Positions 49,769 to 59,823 of a DNA stretch of 64,000 nucleotides are shown piece by piece. Both the position numbers and the translations under genes were made by a program. This DNA is from Symbiodinium natans (taxonomy: Eukaryota; Sar; Dinophyceae; Suessiales; Symbiodiniaceae), in assembly GCA_905221605.1 (NCBI GenBank), contig CAJNDS010000019.1:162313-226312 (forward strand), given 5' to 3'. Each line of letters opens with the position of its first letter. The stretch's first letter is position 1. The notes beneath the pieces were generated by a model. That model saw only the letters and a program-made list of their open reading frames with translations, was not told where the DNA came from and made no database searches.

Positions 49769-49852
49769 CAAGGGAAGCTACGCACACCTGGACCTGTTCG
49801 AGGCTTTCGGATCTGATGGTTAGAACCTTGCAGGCTTAGGGTATAGGATAAA

Positions 49853-49918
49853 CCCTAAACCCTAAACCCTAAGCCCTAAACCCTAAACCCTAAACCCTAA
49901 ACCCTAAACCCTAAACCT
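49853..49918 (-). repeat. CCCTAAA array
   Basis: About nine units. Confidence 0.95.
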
Positions 49919-50019
49919 AGGGTGTATGGTTTAGGTTCTACTCGGGATTAGGGTCTCTGGAGCCCTAAACCCCGACATCCACAGATGCTGCTGGACTCGG
50001 AAGAAACAACATCAGAAAC

Positions 50020-50132
50020 CCCTGGACTTTTAAGGCACTTACTCTACAAAACCCCAGGGCCCATACCTCAGAACCCTGAAACAAACTGTAAGGGGCCATA
50101 TTCAGGGACCATGTAAGTCCCGTAGATGAGCT
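50020..50132. mobile_element. Family H element
   Basis: GGGCCCATACCTCAGAACCC, GGGGCCATATTCAGGGACCA, with CTACAAAACC / GATGAGCTCTAG flanks. Confidence 0.5.
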
Positions 50133-50351
50133 CTAGACCCTAGCCCTAAACCCTAAACCTAAACCCTGAACCCTAAACCTTAAACCCTAAACGCTATTCG
50201 GGTTTGGGGCTGGAAGTCCGGGCTTCGGGGCTTGTGGGACCCATCTGCCTGAAGATCAGAGTCACCGTGGACCTTGGTCGCACTAAGGGTTCAGGGTTCA
50301 GGGGTGCACTAGCAGGCTCAGGGTACTTATACTACTATGGCCCTTAGATTC

Positions 50352-50462
50352 AACCCTAAACCCTAAACCCTAAACCCTAAACCCTAAACCCTAAACCCTA
50401 AACCCTAAACCCTAAACCCTAAACCCTAAACCCTAAACCCTAAACCCTAAACCCTAAACCCG
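50352..50462 (-). repeat. Pure CCCTAAA array
   Basis: About 15 units. Confidence 0.95.
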
Positions 50463-50507
50463 TAGAGGATCTTCAAAAAGAGTCCCCGAAAACCCCAAGG
50501 TTGATAC

Positions 50508-50539
50508 CTTAGGGCTTGTAGGGGTCCAAGGTCGAGTCC
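50508..50539 (-). CDS. Exon candidate
   Basis: Minus strand: acceptor TTCTGTGTATCAAG, ten codons (GLDLGPLQAL) plus two bases, donor GTATCAAC. An 11-bp candidate micro-exon follows at about 50461-50471. Confidence 0.35.
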
Positions 50540-50597
50540 CTTGATACACAGAAGCCACTACACAAGCCTCGAGCTTGAAGATCAGGTAGAGCCCAGA

Positions 50598-50713
50598 AAC
50601 CATACTATGATACGGGCACCCTTTTTTGGGTTTAGGGTTTAGGGTTTAGGGTTATCTCTTACAAGGGAAAACCATAAACATAAAAAAGGGGTAAAGGGTA
50701 CCGCTGGGCTACC
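50598..50713. mobile_element. Family D element with internal TTTAGGG expansion
   Basis: ACTATGATACGGGCACCCTT then TTTT, next GGGTTTA repeated about three times (50627-50653), then TTACAAGGGAAAACC and AAGGGTACCGCTGGGCTACC. Confidence 0.7.
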
Positions 50714-51243
50714 AAGAAGATCAGGTAAAGCCCTGGCATTCATTCTTGGCTGCACCTAGCAGGGTAGCTATAAATTTAGTTTTTAGGTGTCTTCTTAAGA
50801 AACCCAATAAACCCAAAAAGGCTAAGGATCTAAAGTTACAGCAAAGCACCACAGAGCATTGAGCATCTGCTTCGTAAGGATCCTGGCAGCTTCGCCGAAC
50901 CTGAAACTCCCTGAACCCTCAGCCCTCCAGCCTCAAGCCCCCCCAAACTCTAGCCCTAAACCCTAAACCCTAAACCCTAAACCCTAAACCCTAAACCCAC
51001 ATAGAACAGCTGGAAGAACCGATGCCCTAAAACCAGAAAATTGAGCTTGTGGCGGTAAAGATCAGACTCCTTTAGGGTTTAGGGTTTGGGGTTTAGGGTT
51101 TAGGGTGTTCTAAACCGAGAATGATCCACATTCTTAGACCCACTATCGGTGAAAACCTAACATATCCCAAGGGCCTACCCAGAAACCCTCAACCCTCAAT
51201 CCCTGGACCCTAAACCCTAAACCCTAAACCCTAAACCCTAAAC

Positions 51244-51310
51244 CCGAGGATTCACGTACTGTGGCCGCAGCAAGGCCACGATGATGCTGACCCCGCTCAC
51301 GGCCACATTC
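51244..51310 (-). CDS. Exon
   Basis: Minus strand: acceptor TTGGGCTTTTCTGCAG, one base plus 22 codons (NVAVSGVSIIVALLRPQYVN...), donor GTTTAGGG. A likely membrane segment. The upstream 180 bp is AT-richer, as expected of intron, though also open (FDVYVYGSNACYGN). Confidence 0.5.
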
Positions 51311-51552
51311 CTGCAGAAAAGCCCAACAATGTGGCGATAAGTTTCCTGATAACAATGGCCCATCGTGAGTGAATATCTTTTCCCAAGTGCCTTCAACATC
51401 ATCCATTGAAAACTTATATAATGAACGATTTCCATAGCATGCATTGGAACCATACACATAAACATCAAATGTGATTGGGAGAATCACGGATACGTTTGAG
51501 TTTGGGGTTTCGGGTTTCGGGTTTAGGGATTAGGGTTCAGGGTTTAGGAACC

Positions 51553-51662
51553 TCACTTGGAGTTTCGTGGGTAGTTGCAAGTAGGGTTACATAGGTATGG
51601 TAGCTATACTTATATCCCTGTCTGGGGTCCTTCTAGCTCTTCTTGTAGCTACCCAGGAGTCA
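51553..51662. mobile_element. Family A element
   Basis: Starts ACTTGGAGTTTCGTGGGTAG and closes with CTTGTAGCTACCCAGGAGT, complementary to the left arm. Confidence 0.6.
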
Positions 51663-51892
51663 CGTTCAGTAGGTGATGCAGGGCTTCCTCCGTCTTTTTA
51701 GGTAGGTAGGTATGCACGTACGCATGCGTGCTGGTTCTTTTAGGGGTCGGAATCATTACTAAGACTATTCCCTGAGGGTTCCCTATATAAATGTACTATA
51801 GAAACCCCAAAACCCTATTCTAACTATTAAGGTGCCCATATTACGCGTGTACAGGCTGGGAGGACAAGCCCTGCATTGCTGCACCAACCTTG

Positions 51893-52102
51893 CCGGGAGG
51901 TTCATGTGGGGAGGTAGGGTTCTAAGTACCCTAAATAGGGTGGTAAGTACAACAAGGGTTGTAAGTACCCTAAATAGGGTTATAAGTACCCCAAATAGGG
52001 TTATAAGTACCCTAAATAGGGTTATAAGTACCCTTAATAGGATTGTAAGCATCGTAACAATACTTGCAGTTCGACTTTTGGCTGCCCGTGACCCTCCAAG
52101 AA
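51893..52102. mobile_element. Family A element expanded by an internal 21-bp tandem repeat
   Basis: GGGAGGTTCATGTGGGGAGG at the left and TGCCCGTGACCCTCCAAG at the right enclose six roughly 21-bp units at 51923-52045 (TAAGTACCCTAAATAGGGTT). Seven-residue periodic peptides come from this 21-bp period and are not a protein. Confidence 0.75.
51923..52045. repeat. 21-bp tandem repeat inside a family A element
   Basis: Six units of TAAGTACCCTAAATAGGGTT + A/G. Each holds CCCTAAA next to TAGGG, a head-to-head telomere motif. Confidence 0.9.
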
Positions 52103-52348
52103 AGCGAGCGTCGCACGCAGTGTGATGCAAGGTACATTTGTATTTGTGTTTTCGAGACGTGCGTGCAGGGTGTATGCTTGTATAAGCAAACATGTATAAA
52201 ACGATGCAACCATCTACATGACTCTCTGTGTCTCCAACCCATTCTTGCATGCAATGCATGTGAAGCAGGCTATCCAATTTCCCAGTGAATGGATGGAAAC
52301 CTTGCAGCAAAAAGATGCAGGAATGCAGAGCGGAGTGACGGATTCAGA

Positions 52349-52350
<2 letters not shown>

Positions 52351-52385
<35 letters not shown>

Positions 52386-52450
52386 CGTGCGTGTGCATGT
52401 GGTTATCTCTACATATGTACGTATGCATGCATGCATGCATGCATGCACGC
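52351..52450. repeat. GT microsatellite then CATG repeat
   Basis: About 15 GT, GCGT units, then GCATGCATGCATGCATGC. Confidence 0.95.
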
Positions 52451-52584
52451 ATTTATGCATGCTTTGGCTGTTGGGCGGAATCATCTTTTGTGATTTCGTG
52501 CTCGAATTCTTTCTGATTTTTTGGTGGCCTCTTTCTCTATGTATTCCTTTCATGTCTAGGGATTGTCATAATAGTTTACAAGTC

Positions 52585-52673
52585 ACACACACACACCCAC
52601 CTCCACACCCACACGCACACTCACACGCTCACGCTCACTCTCACGCTGACGCTCACGCACGCTCGCCCGCTGG
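52585..52673. repeat. CA/CACGCT microsatellite
   Basis: CACACACACACACCCACC then CACGCTCACGCTCAC-type units. Confidence 0.95.
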
Positions 52674-53171
52674 CCGGGGTTTGGGGTTTGGGGTTTAGGG
52701 CGTTTAAGGGTTTAGAAAAACAAGGCGGCACCATGCGAGTAACATACGACGTATGTTGGCCTTTTCCGCGCTCTGAAAGCCATGGTCCTCAATATGACTC
52801 CGAACACTCCCCAAATCCTACTCCCCCCCCTAAAATCAAGCACTTACTGTAACCCCTACCTAACCCTAAATCCTGAACGCTAAACCCTAGGACCTCAACA
52901 CCTTCAGCTGGCGGTCCTGTCGACATCTAGAACCAGCTGGTGGTGAAGGTAGCCGTGTGTCTGCCAAGCACAACAACGGCGCTTTAAGGGTTTAGGGCTT
53001 AGAACCCTGAACCCTAAACCCCAAACCCCTAATTCCTAACCCCTAAACCTTAAACCCTAACCCTAAACCCTAGGACCCTAAACCCTCAACCCCAAACCCC
53101 TAATTCCTCAACCCTAAGCCCTAGTTCCCCAAACGGGCACACTCTTTAAGTCGCGCTCCCTTGTTACCCTG

Positions 53172-53318
53172 TGCTAGGGTTTGGGGTTTGGGGTTTGGGG
53201 TTTGGGGTTTGGGGTTTAGGGTTTAGGGTTTAGGGTTTAGGGTTTAGGGTTTAAGGTTTAGGGTTTAGGGTTTAGGGATTGGGGTTTAAGGTTTAGGGTT
53301 TAGGGTTTAGGGTTATAC
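53172..53318 (+). repeat. TTTGGGG then TTTAGGG array
   Basis: Six TTTGGGG then about twelve TTTAGGG units. Confidence 0.95.
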
Positions 53319-53639
53319 TTTCCCCGGTCTTGTTTGGTCGGCCCCATTTTCCCCAAACTCGACCCCATTTGTCCAACAGCGCAACCGATGCATACGACCA
53401 ACATTTTAAAACGCTGGACCCCAACCGCCCCCAGCCGGGTCTGAGGATGTTCAAAGGACACGACCGCAATTTACCCAATACTCACATTGATCGGTTGTTT
53501 GTTGAGGCGACGACCCCGTTTCCCCCCCCCCCCCCCCCCCACCCAAAAAAGTGAGAAAACCGTGAGTAGTCGTGAGTAGGCCCTGGCCTGGGCAGATTTT
53601 TGCTTGCCTCACCTGTTGGTAGACCTCAACTTCCCTGTG

Positions 53640-53713
53640 AGGGTTTAGGGTTTAGGGTTTAGGGTTTAGGGTTTAGGGTTTAGGGTTTAGGGTTTAGGGT
53701 TTAGGGTTTAGGG
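53640..53713 (+). repeat. Pure TTTAGGG array
   Basis: About ten units. Confidence 0.95.
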
Positions 53714-54190
53714 CACAGACTTCGAACCAAGTCTGGGGGGATGTTGGGGTCGACTGGGCTCAAGCCCTGAAAATTTTCTGGGGGCAGATTGGGGTGGTGT
53801 GGGCCTCAAAGCTCCCAGGTTCAGAGGGGTAAATTGAGGTCTTGTGGGCTGGACCGGTCGGCTTCAGATTTGCTATGGTGAGGGGGGAAATTGAGGTCTA
53901 GTTTTTCAGGCTTTTTCGGCGACCTGAGAAAAACCGGTCTTTGTAGAGACGCCCGAATTTTTCCTGGTCTTCGGATGCATAGGGTTCGAAAAGCTAATCA
54001 CGGTCCCTACCTCCTCTTGATTCTTAAAGGGACTTAGAAAGGAACAACAAAAAAACACAAACCCCAAACTCTGAACCCAAAAGTCTGAACCCCCGTGGCT
54101 CACAGAAAAAAACCTGAGGGACTAAACGCTACAAGTGCTTAGCGTCTCGGACCTACGGTATTGTGTTTCCTGTTGGGCTCAGCTGACCCG
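53714..54190. other. Largely unique DNA, nothing called
   Basis: Contains near-repeats of GGTAAATTGAGGTCT / GGGAAATTGAGGTCTAG (53829, 53886); no exon settled. Confidence 0.5.
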
Positions 54191-54626
54191 AGGCCTAAAT
54201 CCCAACCCTAAACCCAAAACAACTCTAAACCCCAAACCCCAAACCCCAAAAAAGGCCTTGTTCTCCTGGGGCAACTGGAACGCAATCGGGATGCAGTCGA
54301 TCTGAACCAGGTGGATGCGGAAGGGAGGTTCTACGGCTCAATGGTTTAGTGGTTTCGGGTTGGGGGCTAGGGCAGGAGTAGAAAGGGTGCCTAATTTCTT
54401 GCTTTTCCTATGCCCCGCCCCCCCCCCCCCCCGGCCCCGCTAGGTAAAGGTTGGGGCGTAGGGTTTAGGGCGTAGGGTTTGGACTTGGGGTTTAGGTCTC
54501 AGCTTAATTAGGGACAAGGGCTCCAGCACCGTTCATCGTGCCTAAACCCTACTTAGAGTAGACCCTGGAAAGCAGTGTGTACTTTTTAGGTATAAGTAAT
54601 ATATCAGAGGAACCCAGAACAAAAAA

Positions 54627-54762
54627 AGTATTAAAGTATACTTCTCCAACACCCAGTAAAGACTCTTCAAAAAGCATCAAAGTATAGTACTCCAAAACCC
54701 AGTACAGACTCTTAAACAAGTATTAAAGTAGAGTACTCAGAAACCCAGTAAAGACTCTGAAC
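54627..54762. repeat. 45/46-bp tandem repeat, three copies
   Basis: Units start at 54627, 54672 and 54718: AAGTATTAAAGTATAGTACT then CCAAAACCCAGTAAAGACTC. Confidence 0.9.
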
Positions 54763-54840
54763 CCCCAAACTCTGAGCTCGAAAAAAACCACCCTAAACCC
54801 TAAACCCTACACCCTAAACCCTAAAGCTGGGCCCCCTCAC

Positions 54841-54865
54841 CTGCAACATGTACCACGGCCGCAGC
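54841..54865 (-). CDS. Short exon candidate
   Basis: Minus strand: acceptor CCCTTTGCCCAG, 25 bp (LRPWYMLQ or AAAVVHVA), donor CAG|GTGAGG. Both splice sites match consensus. Confidence 0.4.
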
Positions 54866-55372
54866 CTGGGCAAAGGGCTTAGGGTTATTAAACCCAGAAC
54901 ACTCTAAACCCTAAACCCTGACCCCGGAACCCTGAACCTTAATGGCGGCCCTGAGGCCCCTGTTTTGGGTCCCCTAAACCACGCGTCCGCCACCGAAACC
55001 CGAAACCCAAAACCATCAACCCGGCCGGCCCGTCTACGGCAGCAGGTAGATGGGGTTTAAGGGGCCTAATATTCCTAATCCCTAAGCCCCTAAGCCCCTA
55101 AACCCCCGAACCCTAAACCCTAAACCCTAAACCCGAATGATCTGCGGGGATCTGGGAGCTTGGGCCCTTGAGAGGCCCAAGGCTTGGGAGCTGAGTCTGT
55201 GGGAGAGGCGGGGTGGTTTTGGGTTGTGGGTTTGGGGTTTAGGGTTTAGGGTTGAGGGTGTAGGGCGTAGGGTTGATTGAGGGTTTAGGGCTTTGGGGGG
55301 TTTAGGGGTTTAGAGTGTAGAATTCAGGGGAATGGGCTGGGGCTTTTAGGGTTTCGAGGGCTTCCAGGGCAC

Positions 55373-55406
55373 TGTCGGCTCGAGGTCTGAAGATTCCTCG
55401 CGCAAG
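55373..55406 (-). CDS. Exon candidate
   Basis: Minus strand: acceptor ACGTGTTCAG, one base plus 11 codons (LREESSDLEPT), donor GTGCCCTGG. Confidence 0.35.
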
Positions 55407-55591
55407 CTGAACACGTTTTTATGCCAAGAGAGCCCCCCCCCCCCCCCCTAATATCCCAAATAAACCCTATTCCCTAAACCCTTAACCCTGGGTTTCGGGG
55501 TTTAGGGTTTTGGGCTTAGGGCCCAAACCCCCGAATTGAGGAGGATAGCTTCAACCATTCGGGATCCTTTTCTAGAGCCATGAGTGACCTA

Positions 55592-55655
55592 GGAAACAAG
55601 AATGAGGGTGCCCGTTTTTTTGGTCTAGAGGTGCCTGTAAGGGAGCACGCAACTT
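55592..55655. mobile_element. Family D left part
   Basis: CCTAGGAAACAAGAATGAGG then GTGCCCGTTTTTTTGGTC and TGTAAGGGAGCACGC. Confidence 0.55.
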
Positions 55656-56034
55656 ACGTGCCATCCAAGACCCCCCAAGCCCAAACCTTACACACGGAGC
55701 CCTAAGAGATGTATCAACCAAAAACTTGAAACGCAGATCCCTAAACCCTAAACCCTAAACCCTAAACGCTAAACCTAAACCACCAAACCCTACGCCTGCC
55801 AAACCGTTGGGGTTTAACCCTTCTGTGTAGCCTGATTCCATCCAAATCTTAAGCTACACTCTGCTGGCTTCAAATTCCAAACCCTAAGCCCCTACTAAAC
55901 CCTAAACCCTAAACCCTAAACCCTAAACCCTAAACCCGAAGCTCAAAAAGCCCCAAAGGGAAGCTCCAAGACGTGGGCAGCATCTCCAGAGGAATGCGCA
56001 AGATAAACCTCGCTTGAGAAGCTCATGGGGTTGA

Positions 56035-56145
56035 GATTTAGGGCTTTAGGGTTTAGGGTTTAGGGTTTGGGGTTTAGGGTTTAGGGTTTGGGGTTTAGGG
56101 ATTAGGGTTTGGGGTTTGGGGTTTAGGGTTCAGGGTTTAAGGCTT
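56035..56145 (+). repeat. TTTAGGG/TTTGGGG tract
   Basis: Alternating units. Confidence 0.9.
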
Positions 56146-56255
56146 GGGGCCCTGTTGGCCTGTATAAAAAGGCCTTCTTTTGTGTTGGGGGCGAGGGGGC
56201 TGAGGCTCCAGGAGTCTAGTGCTTATGGTCGGAGATAAGAGGCCGCAGCCTTCGT

Positions 56256-56362
56256 GGATTTGTAATGATAAGTGTAGGGGGTTAGAAGTACCCTAAGCAG
56301 GGTTCTACATATACTTGCCAGACTTAGAACCCTGCTTCTCACCACCCATGAACCTCCAACTA
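56256..56362. mobile_element. Family A element, left terminus lost
   Basis: GGGTTAGAAGTACCCTAAGC ... GAACCCTGCTTCTCACC ending ACCCATGAACCTCCAAC. Confidence 0.55.
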
Positions 56363-56387
56363 ACCCTCTGGCATCTAAGTGAAGTCC

Positions 56388-56452
56388 CCAGAGAGGCTAG
56401 CGGCTAAAGCCCCTTAATTTTCAAGAATACCGAAAACTATACAGGGATCCCT
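56388..56452. mobile_element. Family B half element
   Basis: CCCAGAGAGG ... CCCCTTAATTTTCAAGAATA ... CTATACAGGGATCCC, ending at a CCCTAAA tract. Confidence 0.5.
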
Positions 56453-56739
56453 AAACCCTGAGCCCTAAGCCCTAAACCATAAACCCTAAGGAAAATCCTT
56501 AAGGTTTCTGTTGGAGGGTTTGGGTTCAACCTTCCGATCTGCGATCTGCCAGATTGGGCTCGCACCAAATCGTCCCCTGGCAGAGGCTTAGGGGCTTACG
56601 AGGGTTCACAGGGGTTCAGGGTTGAGGGGTTGAGGGTTTGGGGTTTACAGAGATTTTTCGGGGTTCAGGGGTTAGGGGTTGGGGTTTGGAGGGCTTAGGG
56701 GGGTTTAGGCTCAGGGGTTTAGGGCCTTAGGGGTTCTTA

Positions 56740-56848
56740 GTGGCCCAGGAACCAGATTATAATGAGGGCACCTTTTTGGGGTGGCTACTTTATGAGGGAA
56801 CCCATAACCAAAAAAAGGGTAAAGGCTACCACTGGGCTATCAAGGGTT
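56740..56848. mobile_element. Family D element
   Basis: GCCCAGGAACCAGATTATAA, GGGCACCTTTTTGGGG, GAGGGAACCCATAACC, GGCTACCACTGGGCTATC. Confidence 0.65.
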
Positions 56849-57054
56849 GAGGGCCTTAGGGGTGTAGGGGTTTAGGGCTCCGCGCTGAAGGCCCAACTCG
56901 AACTCGAGACACCAAGGCGCAGGCCCTACAAACTACAAACTCCAGCATCCTGTGCGACACATTCAATTAGGGTTTAGGGTTCAGGGTTCAGGGTTTTTAG
57001 GGTTTAGGGTTGAGGGTTCAGGGTTTAGGGTTCAGGGTTCTGGGTTCAGGGTTC

Positions 57055-57322
57055 CAGAGTCAGAGCCTTGATTTTGTTGATGTTTTCCTTGAAGGCCTCA
57101 CCTTGCTGAGTCAGAAAGCTTGCCACGCAGTCATGGTACACGGAGCTGCTGTGGTAGGCAAAGCTGTTTCATCGCGATGTTGGCGCGAAGACCCGCAACA
57201 GTGCTGCAGGACGACCCACATGCATTGCGAATCTCCTCGGTAAGCTTCTCGGTCGCGCCAGCAATCGACTGCACCATGGGTCTCACTCTGAGCGGCCTTG
57301 GTGTACGAGCGAAGTTCACAAC
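57055..57322 (-). pseudogene. Coding-like segment with an apparent frameshift
   Basis: On the minus strand one frame gives MVQSIAGATEKLTEEIRNAC and AGLRANIAMKQ, and a second, shifted by one base near 57150, continues YHDCVASFLTQQGEAFKENI then NKIKAL. Either two exons with an unseen junction or a frameshifted relic. Helical, charged composition. Confidence 0.4.
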
Positions 57323-57788
57323 CTTAAGCCCTAAACCCTAAACCCTACAAACAATGGGTCCTAGGTCTCAGAGCGTCCGTACATCAGAGTTGCTCTAGCA
57401 GGGCGACGCCTGTGGGTTTAGGTTTGAGGCTTATAAGATGTAGGGTTCACGGTTTCGGGTCTAGGGTGTAGGGTTTCGGGTCTAGGGTTTACGGTTTAAG
57501 GTTCAGGGTCTGGGTTGGGTGCAGCTCGGGTTTGAGGGGTACCCTTAATGAAGTGGGCCGCCCTTGTACTAAGGGGCTCCACAAGGGATAAACCCCAAAC
57601 CCTAAACCCCAAACCGCCCAAGCGGCCTGTAGCATCAGCTGGTTGCTGTCTGCCAAGGTTCCAAGAACCTAGCATCGCAACATGGTGGCGTGGAGGAATG
57701 AACCCCTAAGCCCTACACCCTCAATAAACCCTAAACCCTAACCCCAAACCCTAAACCATCTCTATCATAGAGCAAGTTAAACCCCATG

Positions 57789-57850
57789 AAATTCGTGGGC
57801 AAGGCCCGAAAATTCGTGGGAAGGCCCGAAAATTCGTGGGCAAGGCCCGT
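57789..57850. repeat. 20/21-bp tandem repeat, three copies
   Basis: AAATTCGTGGGCAAGGCCCG repeated with one deletion. Confidence 0.95.
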
Positions 57851-58373
57851 TTTTGGTGCCAGAGGAAAACTGAGATCAGCTGTGTGGAGAATATTAACCC
57901 TTGTCTTTCTTAGTGCTTTGGGATTCTCTGGGTGGGTATTTTCCTAGCCCCAGGCACCCAGCCCGACCAGAGACTGCTCGACCCGGAGCTGCTGAACCCT
58001 CAACCCTAAACCGCCTATCAAGCCTAGTGGCAGGTGGGGGCCTGGGGGGGAGGGGGGGGACCTGGGCTCAAAAGTTCGGTGTTGGGCCCCTGTTTCTAGG
58101 GTTCAGGGCTCTTGGGGTCTAGGGTTTCAGGGTGTATAGTGGTATAGGGGATTTAGGGCTTGGTATAGAGGGTTTAGGGCTTAGACGGCCAACTCACAAA
58201 TCGCCAAGCACCGGCCCTATGCTTTAGGGTTTAGGGCTTCCGGGGTTTAGGGTTTAGGGTTTGGGGTTTAGGGCTAGGGTTTAGGCTGGGGGGTTGAGGG
58301 TGTAGGGTTTGAGGACTTGGCGTTTGGACTAGGGCCACCCTAAACCCTAAACCCTAAACCCTAAACCCTAAAC

Positions 58374-58431
58374 CCTAATGTAAGGCTCCGACTGCGGAAT
58401 AGCTGAGGAGCAGCTTCATCGCCGGAAGAGC
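58374..58431 (-). CDS. Exon candidate
   Basis: Minus strand: acceptor CCCTAGCTTCTTAG, two bases, 18 codons (SSGDEAAPQLFRSRSLTL), two bases, donor GTTTAGGG. It lies between a CCCTAAA array and a TTTAGGG tract. Confidence 0.45.
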
Positions 58432-58618
58432 CTAAGAAGCTAGGGGAGTTTAGGGTTTAGGGTGTAGGGTTTAGGGTTTGGGGTTTTAGGAAGCACCTGG
58501 CCAAACAAAAATACCTCTAGCTGCCTGCTTAAGAAGCTCATGAACGGATCTAAGGTTTCAGTAAAGACAACGCTTTGGATTGAGGGTTTATGGGGTGTTT
58601 TTGTTGTCGGCTTTTGTG

Positions 58619-58668
58619 GCTTTACAGCGGTGTGTTCCGAACGCTTTACGGCGGGGTGTTCCGAACAC
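58619..58668. repeat. 24-bp tandem duplication
   Basis: GCTTTACAGCGGTGTGTTCC + GAAC and GCTTTACGGCGGGGTGTTCC + GAAC. Confidence 0.9.
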
Positions 58669-58796
58669 CCGCCCCTAAATCCTAAACCCTAAACCCTATA
58701 CCCTAAACCCTAAACCCGAAGCCCTAAACCCTAAACCTAAACCCCAAACGCATCTCACGTTGCTGTCGCGGCTCCTCTTTGGGGAGCTTCGGGGTG

Positions 58797-59062
58797 TTCT
58801 AGGCATGTTCCCCCGTATACTCACAGTCTCTCATAAGGGTTTAGGGTTTAGGGTTTAAGGTTTAGGGTTTAGGGTTTAGGGTTTAGGGTATTCGAATCCC
58901 TACTAAGTACTGTTAGTAGACTAACAGTCCTTAATAGGGGTTGGAGTCCCGATTAAGTACTGTGAGTATAACAACAATTATGTTTGCTGCTTCTTAGGAA
59001 CTATAGTGCTTAAAAATTAAAAATATTTCCAAGTACCCCTCAGATAAGGGGGGAACATCCCA
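58797..59062. mobile_element. Family C element with an internal telomere-like array and extra material
   Basis: Starts GGCATGTTCCCCCGTATACT, ends AAGGGGGGAACATCCC. At 58836-58889, where other copies read ATAGGGATTG, there are about seven TTTAGGG units. Further in, AAGTACTGTTAGTAGACTAA pairs with itself. Confidence 0.7.
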
Positions 59063-59489
59063 AGTGTGAGGGTTCAGGGCGTAGGGCTTAGGGTTTTCGC
59101 AGGTTGTCAGGTCTAGCTGCTGGCTCAGGAGCCCCAATGCCCTGCAAGGAAAGAACCCTAAACCCTAAACCCTAAACCGAAAACTCTAAACCCCAAGCTA
59201 CATAAGGGGGGGGCCCTCAATATCAACAAAGCTCTCTTCCCTACTATACTTGTGAGGCACAGCAGAAAAAGGCATCAACCCAGCCCCACACCCTAGAGCC
59301 TAAACCCTAAACCCTGAACCCTAAACCCTAAACCCTAAACCCTAAGCCATCCGAAAGCAGCCTGGTCCGTAAACCGCTTGTTCGCGTTTCGGGAAGGGGT
59401 GGGGCTCGGACGCCAAACTTCGGGCGCTTGGGGCTTTTCATCAACCTTATAGGGACCCCTTTAGGGGTCTCAGGCTTCTTCGGGCTCGT

Positions 59490-59579
59490 TTTGGGTTTAG
59501 GGTTTAGGGTTTAGGGTTTAGGGTTTAGGGTTTAGGGTTTAGGGTTTAGGGTTTAGGGTTTAGGGTTTAGGGTTTAGGG
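59490..59579 (+). repeat. Pure TTTAGGG array
   Basis: About 12 units, followed by GCGTCAGCCCACAATCCAG. Confidence 0.95.
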
Positions 59580-59707
59580 CGTCAGCCCACAATCCAGTTT
59601 GTAGCTTTTTGTTTTGTTTTTTTTTTCCTTCGGTTGTCGTGCCGCCTGAGTCGGGACCACAGCGCACAGAGTCATGCAGGTCTGGAAGCGTCTCCAAAGC
59701 AAGGCTC

Positions 59708-59752
59708 GGGGTTTAGGGTTTAGGGTTTAGGGTTTAGGGTTTAGGGTTTAGT
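59708..59752 (+). repeat. TTTAGGG array with the same 3' junction as the previous one
   Basis: Six units, followed by GCGTCAGCCCACAAACCAG. Confidence 0.95.
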
Positions 59753-59823
59753 GCGTCAGCCCACAAACCAGAGCCACCCTATATCCGAAACCCCCTAAAA
59801 CCATGAGCCACCCTGAACCACAG

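Noticed and set aside
51832-52125. Leu/Asn/Arg/Val periodic protein
   Set aside because: The seven-residue period is the 21-bp DNA repeat inside a family A element; no codon constraint is visible.
52218-52700. Cys/Val/His-rich ORFs and similar ones at 6530-6950, 7222-7404, 48638-48874, 60049-60347
   Set aside because: They are translations of GT, CATACA and TA microsatellites.
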